32,037 bases of DNA, taken from contig JBQTIU010000030.1 of assembly GCA_052387815.1 (NCBI GenBank), positions 1 through 32,037 on the forward strand, given 5' to 3'. The position numbers and the translations under genes were made by a program. The first letter of the stretch is position 1, and each line of letters starts with the position of its first letter. Below are positions 7,797-16,585 of the stretch, piece after piece. The notes beneath the pieces are model-generated. The model did no database searches. It was not told the DNA's origin and saw nothing but the letters and a program-made list of their open reading frames with translations. The stretch is from JBQTIU01 sp052387815. Its GTDB lineage: Bacteria > Pseudomonadota > Alphaproteobacteria > CACIAM-22H2.

Positions 7797-8783
7797 ATGT
7801 CTTGGCGGCGTCCGCTCGTCATCGTCACCCGCAAGCTGCCCGACGCGATCGAGACGCGGATGATGGAGCTGTTCGACACCAGGCTCAATCTCGACGACCA
7901 CCCGATGAGCGAGGCCGAGTTGGGCGCCGCGCTCGGCGAGGCCCAGGTGCTGGTGCCGACGGTGACCGACCGCATCGACAAGACGGTGCTGTCCCGGGCC
8001 GGGCCCAACCTCAAGCTCATCGCCTCGTTCGGCACCGGCGTCGACCATATCGATCTCGACGATGCGCGCGCGCGCGCCATCGCGGTGACCAACACGCCGG
8101 GCGTGCTGACCGAGGACACCGCCGACATGGCCATGGCCCTGATCCTCGCCGTGGCGCGCCGGCTGGTCGAGGGCGCGCGCCTGACGCGCTCGGGCGCGTG
8201 GGCCGGCTGGGCTCCCACCTCGATGCTCGGGATGCGCCTGGCCGGGAAACGGCTCGGCATCATCGGCATGGGTCGCATCGGCGCCGCGGTGGCGCGCCGC
8301 GCCGGGGCCTTCGGCCTGTCGATCCACTACCACAACCGCCGCCGATGCCACCCCGACGCCGAGGCCGAGCTCGAGGCGACCTATTGGCAAAGCCTCGACC
8401 AGATGCTGGCCCACATGGACATCATCTCGGTCAATTGTCCGCACACCCCGGCCACCTATCACCTGCTCTCGGCGCGGCGGCTCAGGCTGTTGCGGCCGCA
8501 CGCCATCATCGTCAACACCTCGCGCGGGCACGTGATCGACGAGGCGGCGCTCGCGCGCGGCCTCGCCGGGCGCGAGATCGGCGGCGCCGGGCTCGACGTC
8601 TACGAGCACGAGCCGGCGATCGAGCCCAAGCTACTCGAACTCGACAACGTCGTCTGCCTGCCGCACATGGGCTCGGCCACGCTCGAGGGCCGCCTCGCCA
8701 TGGGCGAGAAGGTGATCGTCAACATCAAGACCTTCGCCGACGGCCACAGCCCGCCCGACCGCGTGCTGGCGACGATGTTCTAG
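7797..8783 (+). CDS. D-2-hydroxyacid dehydrogenase, probably glyoxylate/hydroxypyruvate reductase
   Basis: A 328-residue member of the D-isomer 2-hydroxyacid dehydrogenase family. The NAD(P) fold carries GMGRIG at 157-162. The catalytic residues are R243 (in NTSRG), E272 (in VYEHEP) and H290 (in LPHMGS), and FGTGVDHID lies near residue 78. The overall sequence resembles the GyaR/GRHPR group, which reduces glyoxylate or hydroxypyruvate to glycolate or D-glycerate. Cofactor choice is not certain: NRRR follows strand beta-2 near residues 180-183 and would favour NADPH. ATG 7797 is preceded by AGGAGG 8 bases upstream. The gene ends 15 bases before the convergent moeB-like gene. Confidence 0.85.
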   Translation: MSWRRPLVIVTRKLPDAIETRMMELFDTRLNLDDHPMSEAELGAALGEAQVLVPTVTDRIDKTVLSRAGPNLKLIASFGTGVDHIDLDDARARAIAVTNTPGVLTEDTADMAMALILAVARRLVEGARLTRSGAWAGWAPTSMLGMRLAGKRLGIIGMGRIGAAVARRAGAFGLSIHYHNRRRCHPDAEAELEATYWQSLDQMLAHMDIISVNCPHTPATYHLLSARRLRLLRPHAIIVNTSRGHVIDEAALARGLAGREIGGAGLDVYEHEPAIEPKLLELDNVVCLPHMGSATLEGRLAMGEKVIVNIKTFADGHSPPDRVLATMF

Positions 8784-8798
8784 GTAAGATCCTGGCGC

Positions 8799-9599
8799 TC
8801 AGTAGGGGCCCGACAGGTCGCGGATGGTGGGATGCTCCCCGCACAGCGGGCAGTCGGGGTCGCGCGCCACCTTGATCTTGCGGACCGCGGCCAGCAGCGC
8901 GTCGTAGATCAGGAGTTGGCCCGCGAGGCTCTGCCCCAGTCCGAGGATTTCCTTGATGACCTCGGTCGCCTGGAGCGTGCCCATGACGCCGGCGACCGAG
9001 CCCAATATGCCGGCCTCCTCGCAGCGCGGGACCAGGCCTTCGGGCGGCCGCTCGGGGAACAGGCAGCGGTAGCACGAACTCCTCTCCCCGTTCGGGCCGA
9101 TCCCGGCCTTGTAGGTCGAAAGCTGGCCCTCGAAGCGCAGCAGCGCGGCGGCGACCAAGGTCTTGCGGGCGAAATAGCAGGCGTCGTTGACGAGGTAGCG
9201 GGTGGCGAAATTGTCGCTGCCGTCGGCGACCACGTCGTATTCGCCCACCAGCTCGAGCGCGTTGTCGGGGCCGAGGCGCAACTTGTGGGGGATGACGCGC
9301 ACCTCGGGGTTGATGGCGGAGAGCGCGTCGATGGCGCTCTCGACCTTGTTGTCGCCGATGCGATCGGTGGTGTGCACGATCTGGCGCTGCAGGTTCGAGA
9401 GGTCGACGCGGTCGTCGTCGACCACGCCGATTACCCCCACGCCGGCTGCGGCGAGGTACAGAAGGGCCGGCGAGCCGAGCCCGCCGGCGCCGACCACCAG
9501 CACCCGCGCCGACATCAGCTTCACTTGCCCCTCCTGGCCGATTTCGTCGAGGATGAGGTGGCGGGCGTAGCGCTCGAATTGCCGGTCGGTAAGGTCCAT
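8799..9599 (-). CDS. moeB: MoeB/ThiF-family sulfur-carrier adenylyltransferase
   Basis: A 266-residue E1-like enzyme that adenylates the C-terminal glycine of a small sulfur-carrier protein (MoaD or ThiS type). It has the nucleotide-binding GAGGLGSP near residue 38, the DDDRVDLSNLQRQ motif, the D-G-S-D-N segment near 131-135 and two CxxC zinc pairs (CYRC and CPLC). There is no C-terminal rhodanese domain, so it is the short MoeB/HesA form. It follows the cysteine synthase gene on the same strand after 29 bases, a pairing with sulfur transfer that makes either molybdopterin, thiamine or cysteine-related carrier activation possible. Choosing among MoeB, ThiF and HesA is not safe from sequence alone. 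Confidence 0.8.
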   Translation of the reverse strand: MDLTDRQFERYARHLILDEIGQEGQVKLMSARVLVVGAGGLGSPALLYLAAAGVGVIGVVDDDRVDLSNLQRQIVHTTDRIGDNKVESAIDALSAINPEVRVIPHKLRLGPDNALELVGEYDVVADGSDNFATRYLVNDACYFARKTLVAAALLRFEGQLSTYKAGIGPNGERSSCYRCLFPERPPEGLVPRCEEAGILGSVAGVMGTLQATEVIKEILGLGQSLAGQLLIYDALLAAVRKIKVARDPDCPLCGEHPTIRDLSGPY

Positions 9600-9604
9600 G
9601 GCTC

Positions 9605-9630
9605 CATGGTGCGGGTCTTAGGACCCGCCC

Positions 9631-9634
<4 letters not shown>
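9605..9634. repeat. GTAGGGG-type small hairpin repeat, copy 1
   Basis: GCGGGTC (9611-9617) and GACCCGC (9622-9628) form a perfect stem with a 4-base loop and are followed by CCCTAC. Read on the minus strand it starts TAGGGGCGGGTC, the same opening type as the element at 20926-20970. It fills the gap between cysteine synthase and the moeB-like gene. Confidence 0.5.
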
Positions 9635-10629
<995 letters not shown>

Positions 10630-10679
10630 GGATATTTTACCTGTTAACGCCGGCATCGGTCGCCATTTGACACGCTGAA

Positions 10680-10708
10680 AATGTACATTCGAGTCGCCGG
10701 TCGATCAA
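10680..10708 (-). promoter_or_regulatory. Probable cysK promoter with palindrome over the -10
   Basis: On the minus strand TTGATC (10708-10703) is followed after 17 bases by TACATT (10685-10680). The perfect palindrome AATGTACATT (10680-10689) covers the -10 region, so a bound regulator would block polymerase. The Rrf2 protein encoded just upstream is the natural candidate, by inference. Confidence 0.45.
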
Positions 10709-10729
10709 GGTCAAGCTCGTGGTTTGACC
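10709..10729. promoter_or_regulatory. Inverted repeat upstream of cysK promoter
   Basis: GGTCAA (10709-10714) and TTGACC (10724-10729) are a perfect inverted repeat with a 9-base spacer. It lies between the Rrf2 gene stop and the cysK -35, and could be an operator or part of a weak terminator for the Rrf2 gene. Confidence 0.35.
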
Positions 10730-10760
10730 CTAACCAACAAATGTGACCCGGACCTGGGGT

Positions 10761-11216
10761 CTAGATCGTGAAATCGAGGCCGTGCTCGACCGCCGGCTTG
10801 AGGTTGGACGCCTGGGCGCGCCGGCACAATTCCTCGACGTTGACCGCATCGAGCCGGCCGGCGAGGTCGGACTGGAGTTCGAGCCACAACGGGCGAACGA
10901 CGCGCTGGCCGAGCGGCGAGCCCGGCGCCTCGATGATCGGGTCGGAAGCGGCGTCGAGCGCGCCGACCACGCGGGCGATGTCGCCCAGCGAAATGCGGCG
11001 GCGCTCGCGCGACAGGCGGTACCCCCCCTTGGGCCCGCGCTGTCCGGCGAGGATGCCCGAGCGCACCAGGGCCTGGAGCGCGGGCTCGAGATAACGCCTG
11101 GGGATGCCCTGGCGTCTGGTGATCGCCGCCGCCGGCACCGGCCGGCCGCCGGAATTGTAAGCGATGTCGAGCACGGCCTCGACGGCGAACAGCAGCTTCT
11201 TGGACAGGCGCAGCAT
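10761..11216 (-). CDS. Rrf2-family transcriptional regulator, CymR-like
   Basis: A 151-residue Rrf2 protein: an N-terminal winged helix (LSKKLLFAVEAVLDIA, then PRRYLEPALQALVRSGILAG and the wing GPKGGYRLSR) and a C-terminal dimer helix. The three clustered cysteines that bind Fe-S in IscR and NsrR are absent; only one Cys remains, near the C-terminus in EELCRRA. Cluster-free Rrf2 proteins such as CymR control cysteine synthesis and work with CysK itself. The gene sits directly upstream of cysK. Control of cysK is therefore a reasonable inference, supported by two palindromes in the intervening gap. ATG 11216 is one base from the dut stop. Confidence 0.8.
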   Translation of the reverse strand: MLRLSKKLLFAVEAVLDIAYNSGGRPVPAAAITRRQGIPRRYLEPALQALVRSGILAGQRGPKGGYRLSRERRRISLGDIARVVGALDAASDPIIEAPGSPLGQRVVRPLWLELQSDLAGRLDAVNVEELCRRAQASNLKPAVEHGLDFTI

Positions 11217-11217
11217 G

Positions 11218-11667
11218 TCAGGACCCGGTCGAGCCGAACCCGCCGGCCCCGCGCTCGCTCGGCGGCACCGCCTGGACTTCCCGCCAGGCGATGCGCGCGA
11301 CCTTCGCCACCACGAGCTGGGCGATGCGCAGGCCCCGGGTGACCACGAACGGCGCCGGCCCGAGGTTGGCGAGGATGACGCCGATTTCACCGCGGTAGTC
11401 GGCGTCGATGGTGCCGGGGCTGTTGAGCACCGTGACCCCGTGCGCGAGCGCGAGCCCCGAACGCGGGCGGATCTGCGCCTCAAACCCCGGCGGCAACGCC
11501 AGCGCGACGCCGGTCGGGATCAGCGCCCGCTCGCCGGGGCGCAGCGTCAGCGGCGCCGCCAGCGCGGCCTGGAGGTCGACCCCGGCGCTGGCCGGCGTCG
11601 CATAGGCGGGCAGATCGAGGTCCGCCGCATGCTTCAATCGCGCGATCATGACGCGGACGGGGCGCAA
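11218..11667 (-). CDS. dut: Deoxyuridine 5'-triphosphate nucleotidohydrolase (dUTPase)
   Basis: A trimeric dUTPase of 149 residues that hydrolyses dUTP to dUMP and pyrophosphate, keeping uracil out of DNA. All five family motifs are visible: AGVDL, PRSGLA, GTIDADYRGE, RIAQLVV and the C-terminal arm RGAGGFGSTG. The frame starts at TTG 11667, three bases after the coaBC stop; ATG 11649 is the alternative. The residues before it (VRVMIARLKHA) align with the usual N-terminus, which favours the longer form. It is co-directional with coaBC upstream and Rrf2 downstream, likely one transcript. Confidence 0.92.
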   Translation of the reverse strand: MRPVRVMIARLKHAADLDLPAYATPASAGVDLQAALAAPLTLRPGERALIPTGVALALPPGFEAQIRPRSGLALAHGVTVLNSPGTIDADYRGEIGVILANLGPAPFVVTRGLRIAQLVVAKVARIAWREVQAVPPSERGAGGFGSTGS

Positions 11668-11670
11668 TGA

Positions 11671-12864
11671 TCAGCCGAAATAATCGGCGATGCGCCGGGC
11701 AAGCCGGCGCGCGACCTCGGTCTTGGGCAGCCTGGGCCAGCTCTCGGTACCTTTGGCATCGATCACGAACACGGCGTTGTCGTCGCCGCCCAGCGTCCCG
11801 GAGGCCGCCGAGACGTCGTTGGCGACCATCCAGTCGCAGCCTTTTTTCACGCGCTTGGCGGCCGCGTTGGCGAGCACGTCCTCGGTTTCGGCGGCGAAGC
11901 CGACCACCAGGCGCGGGCGCGCCGCGCCCGGCGCCGCAATCGTCGCCAGGATATCGGGGTTCGCCGCCAGCTTGAGCGCCGGGGGCGGGCCGCCGTCCTT
12001 CTTGAGCTTTCGATTGCGGCGCTCGGCGGCCCGCCAGTCGGCGACCGCGGCGGCGCAGACCGCGATTTCGACCGGCAGGGCGGCGCGGCAGGCGGCCAGC
12101 ATCTCCTGGGCGGTCTCGACGCGCCGCGTGATGAGGCCGATCGGGTCCGGGATCGCGGTCGGGCCGGTGACGAGCACGGTCTCGGCGCCGAGTTCGGCCA
12201 CCGCCACGGCGATCGCATGGCCTTGGCGGCCCGAGGAGCGGTTGGCGAGGTAGCGTACCGGATCGATGGGCTCGTGAGTGGGACCGCTGGTGACCAGCGC
12301 GCGCTTGCCCTTGAGCGGACCGCCGGCGAACAACGCCTCGACCGCCGCCACGATCTCCAAGGGCTCCGCCAGCCGCCCCGGACCGCTCTCGGCCTCGGCG
12401 AGCGGGCCTTCGTTGGGACCGATCCAGCGCACGCCCCGGCTTTCGAGCAGCGCTATGTTGCGGGCCGTCGCCGGGTGCCGCCACATGCGGAAGTTCATCG
12501 CCGGCGCCACCAGGATCGGCCGCTCGGTGGCGAGGAGCGCCGTCGTGGCAAGATCGTCGGCGATGCCGGCCGCCATCTTTGCCAGGAGGTCGGCGGTAGC
12601 CGGCGCCACCACCACGAGGTCGGCCTCCTGCGACAGGCGCAAGTGCCCCATCTCGCTTTCCTCGGTGAGCGAAAACAGGTCGGCGTGGACCTTGTGGCCG
12701 GACAGGGTCGCGACCGCCAGCGGCGTCACGAACTCGGCGCCGGCCTTGGTGAGGATGCAGCGCACCAAGGCGCCCCGTTCGCGCAGCCGGCGGATCAGGT
12801 CGAGGCTCTTATAAGCCGCGATGCCGCCGGCGATGATCAGCACTATGCGCTTGCCGTCGAGCAT
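11671..12864 (-). CDS. coaBC: Bifunctional phosphopantothenoylcysteine decarboxylase / phosphopantothenate-cysteine ligase
   Basis: A 397-residue two-domain enzyme of coenzyme A synthesis. The N-terminal flavin decarboxylase (CoaC, about 1-185) has GGIAAYKS, the catalytic His in GHLRLS (H74) and AMNFRM with N124. The C-terminal ligase (CoaB, about 190-397) has SGPTHEPIDPVR and the RYLANRSSG loop. In the substrate flap, where E. coli has ACG with its catalytic Cys158, this protein reads LAEAESGPGR, so Glu (E157) replaces Cys. The rest of the flap is intact. Start ATG 12864. It heads the coaBC-dut-Rrf2 run and is divergent from the MFS gene across 158 bases. Confidence 0.92.
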   Translation of the reverse strand: MLDGKRIVLIIAGGIAAYKSLDLIRRLRERGALVRCILTKAGAEFVTPLAVATLSGHKVHADLFSLTEESEMGHLRLSQEADLVVVAPATADLLAKMAAGIADDLATTALLATERPILVAPAMNFRMWRHPATARNIALLESRGVRWIGPNEGPLAEAESGPGRLAEPLEIVAAVEALFAGGPLKGKRALVTSGPTHEPIDPVRYLANRSSGRQGHAIAVAVAELGAETVLVTGPTAIPDPIGLITRRVETAQEMLAACRAALPVEIAVCAAAVADWRAAERRNRKLKKDGGPPPALKLAANPDILATIAAPGAARPRLVVGFAAETEDVLANAAAKRVKKGCDWMVANDVSAASGTLGGDDNAVFVIDAKGTESWPRLPKTEVARRLARRIADYFG

Positions 12865-13022
12865 TCTGCCTTTGATTCCAAGCCGGTCCGACCGGTTCGA
12901 CGAAACCAGATGACCTTACCGGCCGGCTTGCAAGCGCGCAACTATCCCTCGAGCCGCCCGAGACAAGGGCATTCCGCCCCCTCTATGATGGCGCCTTCGG
13001 CCCCGCCAGCGAGCTCCAAGTC

Positions 13023-14210
13023 ATGGACCAATCCCGCCGTTCCGCCGTCTTCCTCAATCTCGGGCACGCGCTCGACCATCTGTTCATGCTGATCTTCCCG
13101 ACCGTCGTGCTGGCGATGGAGCCGGAATTCGGCCGACCCTATGGCGAACTCCTGGCCCTGTCGGTGGGCGGGTTCATCGCCTTCGGCGCTTTCTCGCTGC
13201 CGGCGGGGTGGCTGGGCGACCGTTGGAGCCGACACGGTATGATGGTGATCTTTTTCATCGGCATCGGGCTCGCCTCGATCGCCACCGGCTTGGCCGGCAC
13301 GCCCGCTGCCATCGCCGTCGGCTTGACTGCGATCGGCGTGTTCGCGGCGATCTACCATCCGGTCGGCATCGCCATGCTGGTCCAGGGCCGCGCCGAGGTT
13401 GGACGAACGCTCGGGATAAACGGCGTCGCCGGGAATCTGGGAGTGGCGGCGGCGGCCCTCACCGCCGGGGCGCTGGCCGACCTCTATGGCTGGCGCGCGG
13501 CCTTCATCGTGCCGGGTGCGATCTCGATCGCCCTGGGCGTGGGCTTCGCCGTTGGGGTTCCGCGGCTGGCGCTGGCGGCCGAGGCGGCGGCCGGTCCCGG
13601 CCCGCGGATGGCGCGCGAGGCGGTCGTGCGGGCATTCTTCGTGGTGCTCGTCGCCTCGGCCTGCGGCGGCGTAATCTTCAACGCGACCACCGTCGCCATG
13701 CCCAAGGTCTTCGACGAGCGGCTGGCCGCGCTCACCGAGACGACGACCGGCATCGGCGCCCTGGTCTCCGTCGTTTATGTCTTGGCGGCGATCGCCCAGC
13801 TCATTGTCGGCCGGCTCATCGACCGGCATCCGATGCGGTCCGTGTTCGTGCCGGTGGCGGCCGCCCAAGTGCCGCTCCTGTGGCTCGCCGGCTCGGCCGA
13901 CAACTACTTGATGCTGGCGGTGGCGATTGCCATGATGTTCTTCGTCTTCGGCCAGCTTCCGATCAACGACGCCATGGTGGCGCGCTATACCGACGAGGCG
14001 TGGCGCTCGCGGGTCTACGCGGTCCGCTACGTCGTTTCGTTCGGGGCGAGCGCCTTGAGCGTGCCTCTGATCGCCGTTCTCCACAGCCGCACCGGCGGCT
14101 TCGAGGCGACGTTCTCGGTCCTCGCCGTGCTGGCGTGTCTGACCCTGGCGGCCGCCCTGTCACTGCCGCGCCCGCAACGGCTGGCGGCCCCGCGCGAGGC
14201 CAAAGCCTAA
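13023..14210 (+). CDS. MFS transporter
   Basis: A 395-residue membrane protein with about 12 hydrophobic segments. The TM2-TM3 loop has GWLGDRWSRHG, the classic MFS motif A pattern (G-x3-D-R-x2-R), repeated more weakly in the second half as GRLIDRHPMR. The segment AIYHPVG in TM4 resembles the fosmidomycin-resistance-like MFS branch (FsR/YfnC-like), but the substrate is unknown. The start is ATG 13023. It converges on ubiB with a four-base overlap of the stop codons and is divergent from coaBC. Confidence 0.82.
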   Translation: MDQSRRSAVFLNLGHALDHLFMLIFPTVVLAMEPEFGRPYGELLALSVGGFIAFGAFSLPAGWLGDRWSRHGMMVIFFIGIGLASIATGLAGTPAAIAVGLTAIGVFAAIYHPVGIAMLVQGRAEVGRTLGINGVAGNLGVAAAALTAGALADLYGWRAAFIVPGAISIALGVGFAVGVPRLALAAEAAAGPGPRMAREAVVRAFFVVLVASACGGVIFNATTVAMPKVFDERLAALTETTTGIGALVSVVYVLAAIAQLIVGRLIDRHPMRSVFVPVAAAQVPLLWLAGSADNYLMLAVAIAMMFFVFGQLPINDAMVARYTDEAWRSRVYAVRYVVSFGASALSVPLIAVLHSRTGGFEATFSVLAVLACLTLAAALSLPRPQRLAAPREAKA

Positions 14211-15748
14211 AGCAACGTCGCCAGCCCGAAGCCGGCGGCCAGCGCGAGGGCGATCCAGGGCCAGGCGCCTCGCTCGCGCCTCGGTCTGAGCGCTACGAGC
14301 GAGTCGGGGTGCAGGCGCACGCCGCCCGAGGCCAGCATCGCCGCCGCCTTCTCGAGATTGCCGACCAGGCCCGGCAGCTCCTCGAGGCGCTGGATCGCCT
14401 GCTCGGCGGCGCCGCGCACCCGCGCGTCGAGGCCGCGGTTGTCCACCATCCAGGCCTCGACCAGCGGCCGGGCGAGCTGCCACATGTTGAGGTTGGGATT
14501 GAGGCGGCGCCCCACGCCCTCGCAGACCAGCATGCTCTTTTGCAGGAGCAGGAGCCGGGGTTGGGTTTCCATCTCGAAGGCCTCGGTGACCTCGAAGAGC
14601 TGGGCCAAGAGCCGGGCGAGCGAGATTTCGTGCATGGGCCGGCCGAGGATGGGCTCGGCGATGGCGCGGCAGGCCTGGGTGAAGGCGCCCAGCGAATGGG
14701 TCGGGGGCACGAACCCGGCCTCGAAATGGACCGCGGCCACGCGCGCGTAATCGCCGTTGAGGAAGCCCAGCAGCATGTCGGCGAGGTAGGCGCGGGTCGG
14801 CCGGTCGAGCCGGCCCATGATGCCGAAATCGACCGCCACCAGGGCGCCGTCATCGGCGACGAACAGGTTGCCGGGATGGAGATCGGCGTGGAAGAAGCCG
14901 TCGCGGAAGACCTGGTTGAAGAAGGCGCGCCCCGCCTTGGCGACGATCGCGTCGGGATCGTGGCCGGCGGCGAGCAGCGCCTCGCGCTCGTCGACCGAGA
15001 TGCCGCTGATCCGCTCGAGGGTGAGGACGCGCCGGGCCGTGCGGTGCCAGTCGACCCGCGGTACCCGGAAATCGGCATCGCCGGCGAAATTCTGCCCCAA
15101 CTCCGAGGCCGCGGCGGCTTCCAGGCGCAAGTCCATCTCAAGGCGCACCGTCTCGGCGAAGGCGGCGACCACCGCCACCGGCTTCAAGCGCCGCAGGCGC
15201 GGGATCAGGCGCTCGGCCAACTCGGCGAGCCACCGGAAAAGGTCGATGTCGCGCTCGAACAGGGATTCGATGCCAGGGCGCAACACCTTGACGGCGACCT
15301 CGGTCCCCGGCGCCCCCGCTGGCCCACGCGCGGTCGCCAAATGGACTTGGGCGATCGAGGCGGCGGCGACCGCCCGGTCGTCGAAATCGGCGAACACCTC
15401 CTCGATCGGGCGCCCGAGCTCGGCGGCGACCCTGGCGCGCGCCGCCGCCCCGGGGAACGGCGCCAGCCGGTCCTGTAGCTCCGAGAGGTCGGCGGCGATC
15501 TCTTCGCCCACCAGGTCGGCGCGGGTCGACAGGCCCTGGCCGAACTTGATGAAGCTCGGCCCCAGCGCGGTGAGCGCCGCGGCCAAGCGCTGGCCGGGCC
15601 GGCCGGCGATGCGCTCGCGCCTGAGCGCTTGGGCCATTCGCACCATGAACGGCGGCGCCAGCCGGTCGAGCCCGATGAGCGCGTCGTGGCGGGCAAGCGT
15701 GAGCGCGATGCGGGCGATCCGGCCGAGGTTGCGCAGGGCGCGGAACAC
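14207..15748 (-). CDS. ubiB: Ubiquinone biosynthesis kinase-like ATPase UbiB
   Basis: A 513-residue ABC1/ADCK/UbiB atypical kinase. The hallmark KxGQ is present in FIKFGQGLSTR near residue 72; the alanine-rich loop is AAASIAQVHLA, the nucleotide lysine is in VAVKVLRPG, the catalytic segment is HADLHPGN and the metal-binding motif is VDFGIMG. A C-terminal hydrophobic segment (about 492-512) would anchor it in the inner membrane, where it supports the coenzyme Q hydroxylation and methylation complex. It starts 13 bases after the ubiE stop and is surely co-transcribed with it. Confidence 0.93.
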   Translation of the reverse strand: MFRALRNLGRIARIALTLARHDALIGLDRLAPPFMVRMAQALRRERIAGRPGQRLAAALTALGPSFIKFGQGLSTRADLVGEEIAADLSELQDRLAPFPGAAARARVAAELGRPIEEVFADFDDRAVAAASIAQVHLATARGPAGAPGTEVAVKVLRPGIESLFERDIDLFRWLAELAERLIPRLRRLKPVAVVAAFAETVRLEMDLRLEAAAASELGQNFAGDADFRVPRVDWHRTARRVLTLERISGISVDEREALLAAGHDPDAIVAKAGRAFFNQVFRDGFFHADLHPGNLFVADDGALVAVDFGIMGRLDRPTRAYLADMLLGFLNGDYARVAAVHFEAGFVPPTHSLGAFTQACRAIAEPILGRPMHEISLARLLAQLFEVTEAFEMETQPRLLLLQKSMLVCEGVGRRLNPNLNMWQLARPLVEAWMVDNRGLDARVRGAAEQAIQRLEELPGLVGNLEKAAAMLASGGVRLHPDSLVALRPRRERGAWPWIALALAAGFGLATLL

Positions 15749-15761
15749 GGCGGACAGGCTC

Positions 15762-16517
15762 CTAGAGCCGCCAGGCGGCGTGGATCGCGGCGATGCCGCC
15801 CGACAGGTTGCGCCAGCGCAGGCGAGCGAGCCCGGCGGCGGCGATCTGGCGGGCGAGCTCGTCCTGCGGAGGGAAGCGGCGGATGCTTTCCACCAGGTAC
15901 TGGTAAGCAGCGCGGTCGCCGGTCACCAGCTCGCCCAAAGCGGGCAGGACCGAGAACGAGTAGAGATCGTACAGCCAACCGAGCAGCGGCAGCACGGTGC
16001 GGCCGAATTCGAGACAGTAGAACCGCCCGCCCGGCTTCAAGACTCGCTGCGCCTCGGTGAGCGCCCGATCGATATGCGTGACATTGCGCAGGCCGAAGGC
16101 GATCGCATAGACATCGACGGCGCGATCGCCGAGCGGCAGTCGCTCGGCGTCGCCCGCGACGTAGATCACGCCCTCGACGAGGCCGGAATCGAGCCCGGCG
16201 TCGCGGCCGAGCGACAGCATCTCGGCACTGATATCGCAGACAATGGCCGCGGCGCCCGGCGCGGCGGCAACGAACCGACGCGCGATGTCGCCGGTGCCGC
16301 CGGCGACATCGACGAGGCGCTCGCCCGGGCGGGGATGGATCTCGGCGATCAGCGAGGCCTTCCACAGGCGATGGACGCCCGCCGACATGAGGTCGTTCAT
16401 CAGGTCGTAGCGCGGCGCCACGCTGTCGAACACCGCGCGCACCAGCGATGCCTTCTCCGCCGCCCTCACCTCGCGGAAGCCGAATTGGGTCGTGCCCCCG
16501 CCGTCATCCCTAGCCAT
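15762..16517 (-). CDS. ubiE: Demethylubiquinone/demethylmenaquinone methyltransferase UbiE
   Basis: A 251-residue class I SAM methyltransferase of quinone synthesis. Family motifs are YDLMNDLMSAGVHRLWK near residue 37, the SAM-binding VDVAGGTGD near 69, GLRNVTHIDRAL and VLKPGGRFYCLEF. It C-methylates the benzoquinol ring during ubiquinone formation. The gene begins at ATG 16517, divergent from mutM over 68 bases, and is followed by ubiB in the typical alphaproteobacterial order. Confidence 0.94.
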   Translation of the reverse strand: MARDDGGGTTQFGFREVRAAEKASLVRAVFDSVAPRYDLMNDLMSAGVHRLWKASLIAEIHPRPGERLVDVAGGTGDIARRFVAAAPGAAAIVCDISAEMLSLGRDAGLDSGLVEGVIYVAGDAERLPLGDRAVDVYAIAFGLRNVTHIDRALTEAQRVLKPGGRFYCLEFGRTVLPLLGWLYDLYSFSVLPALGELVTGDRAAYQYLVESIRRFPPQDELARQIAAAGLARLRWRNLSGGIAAIHAAWRL

Positions 16518-16585
16518 GGACGGGGAACATAGCGCGGAGCGCGGGTTTGGGCTACGATTCGCTGGCTTTACGTCTTGCTATCCCG

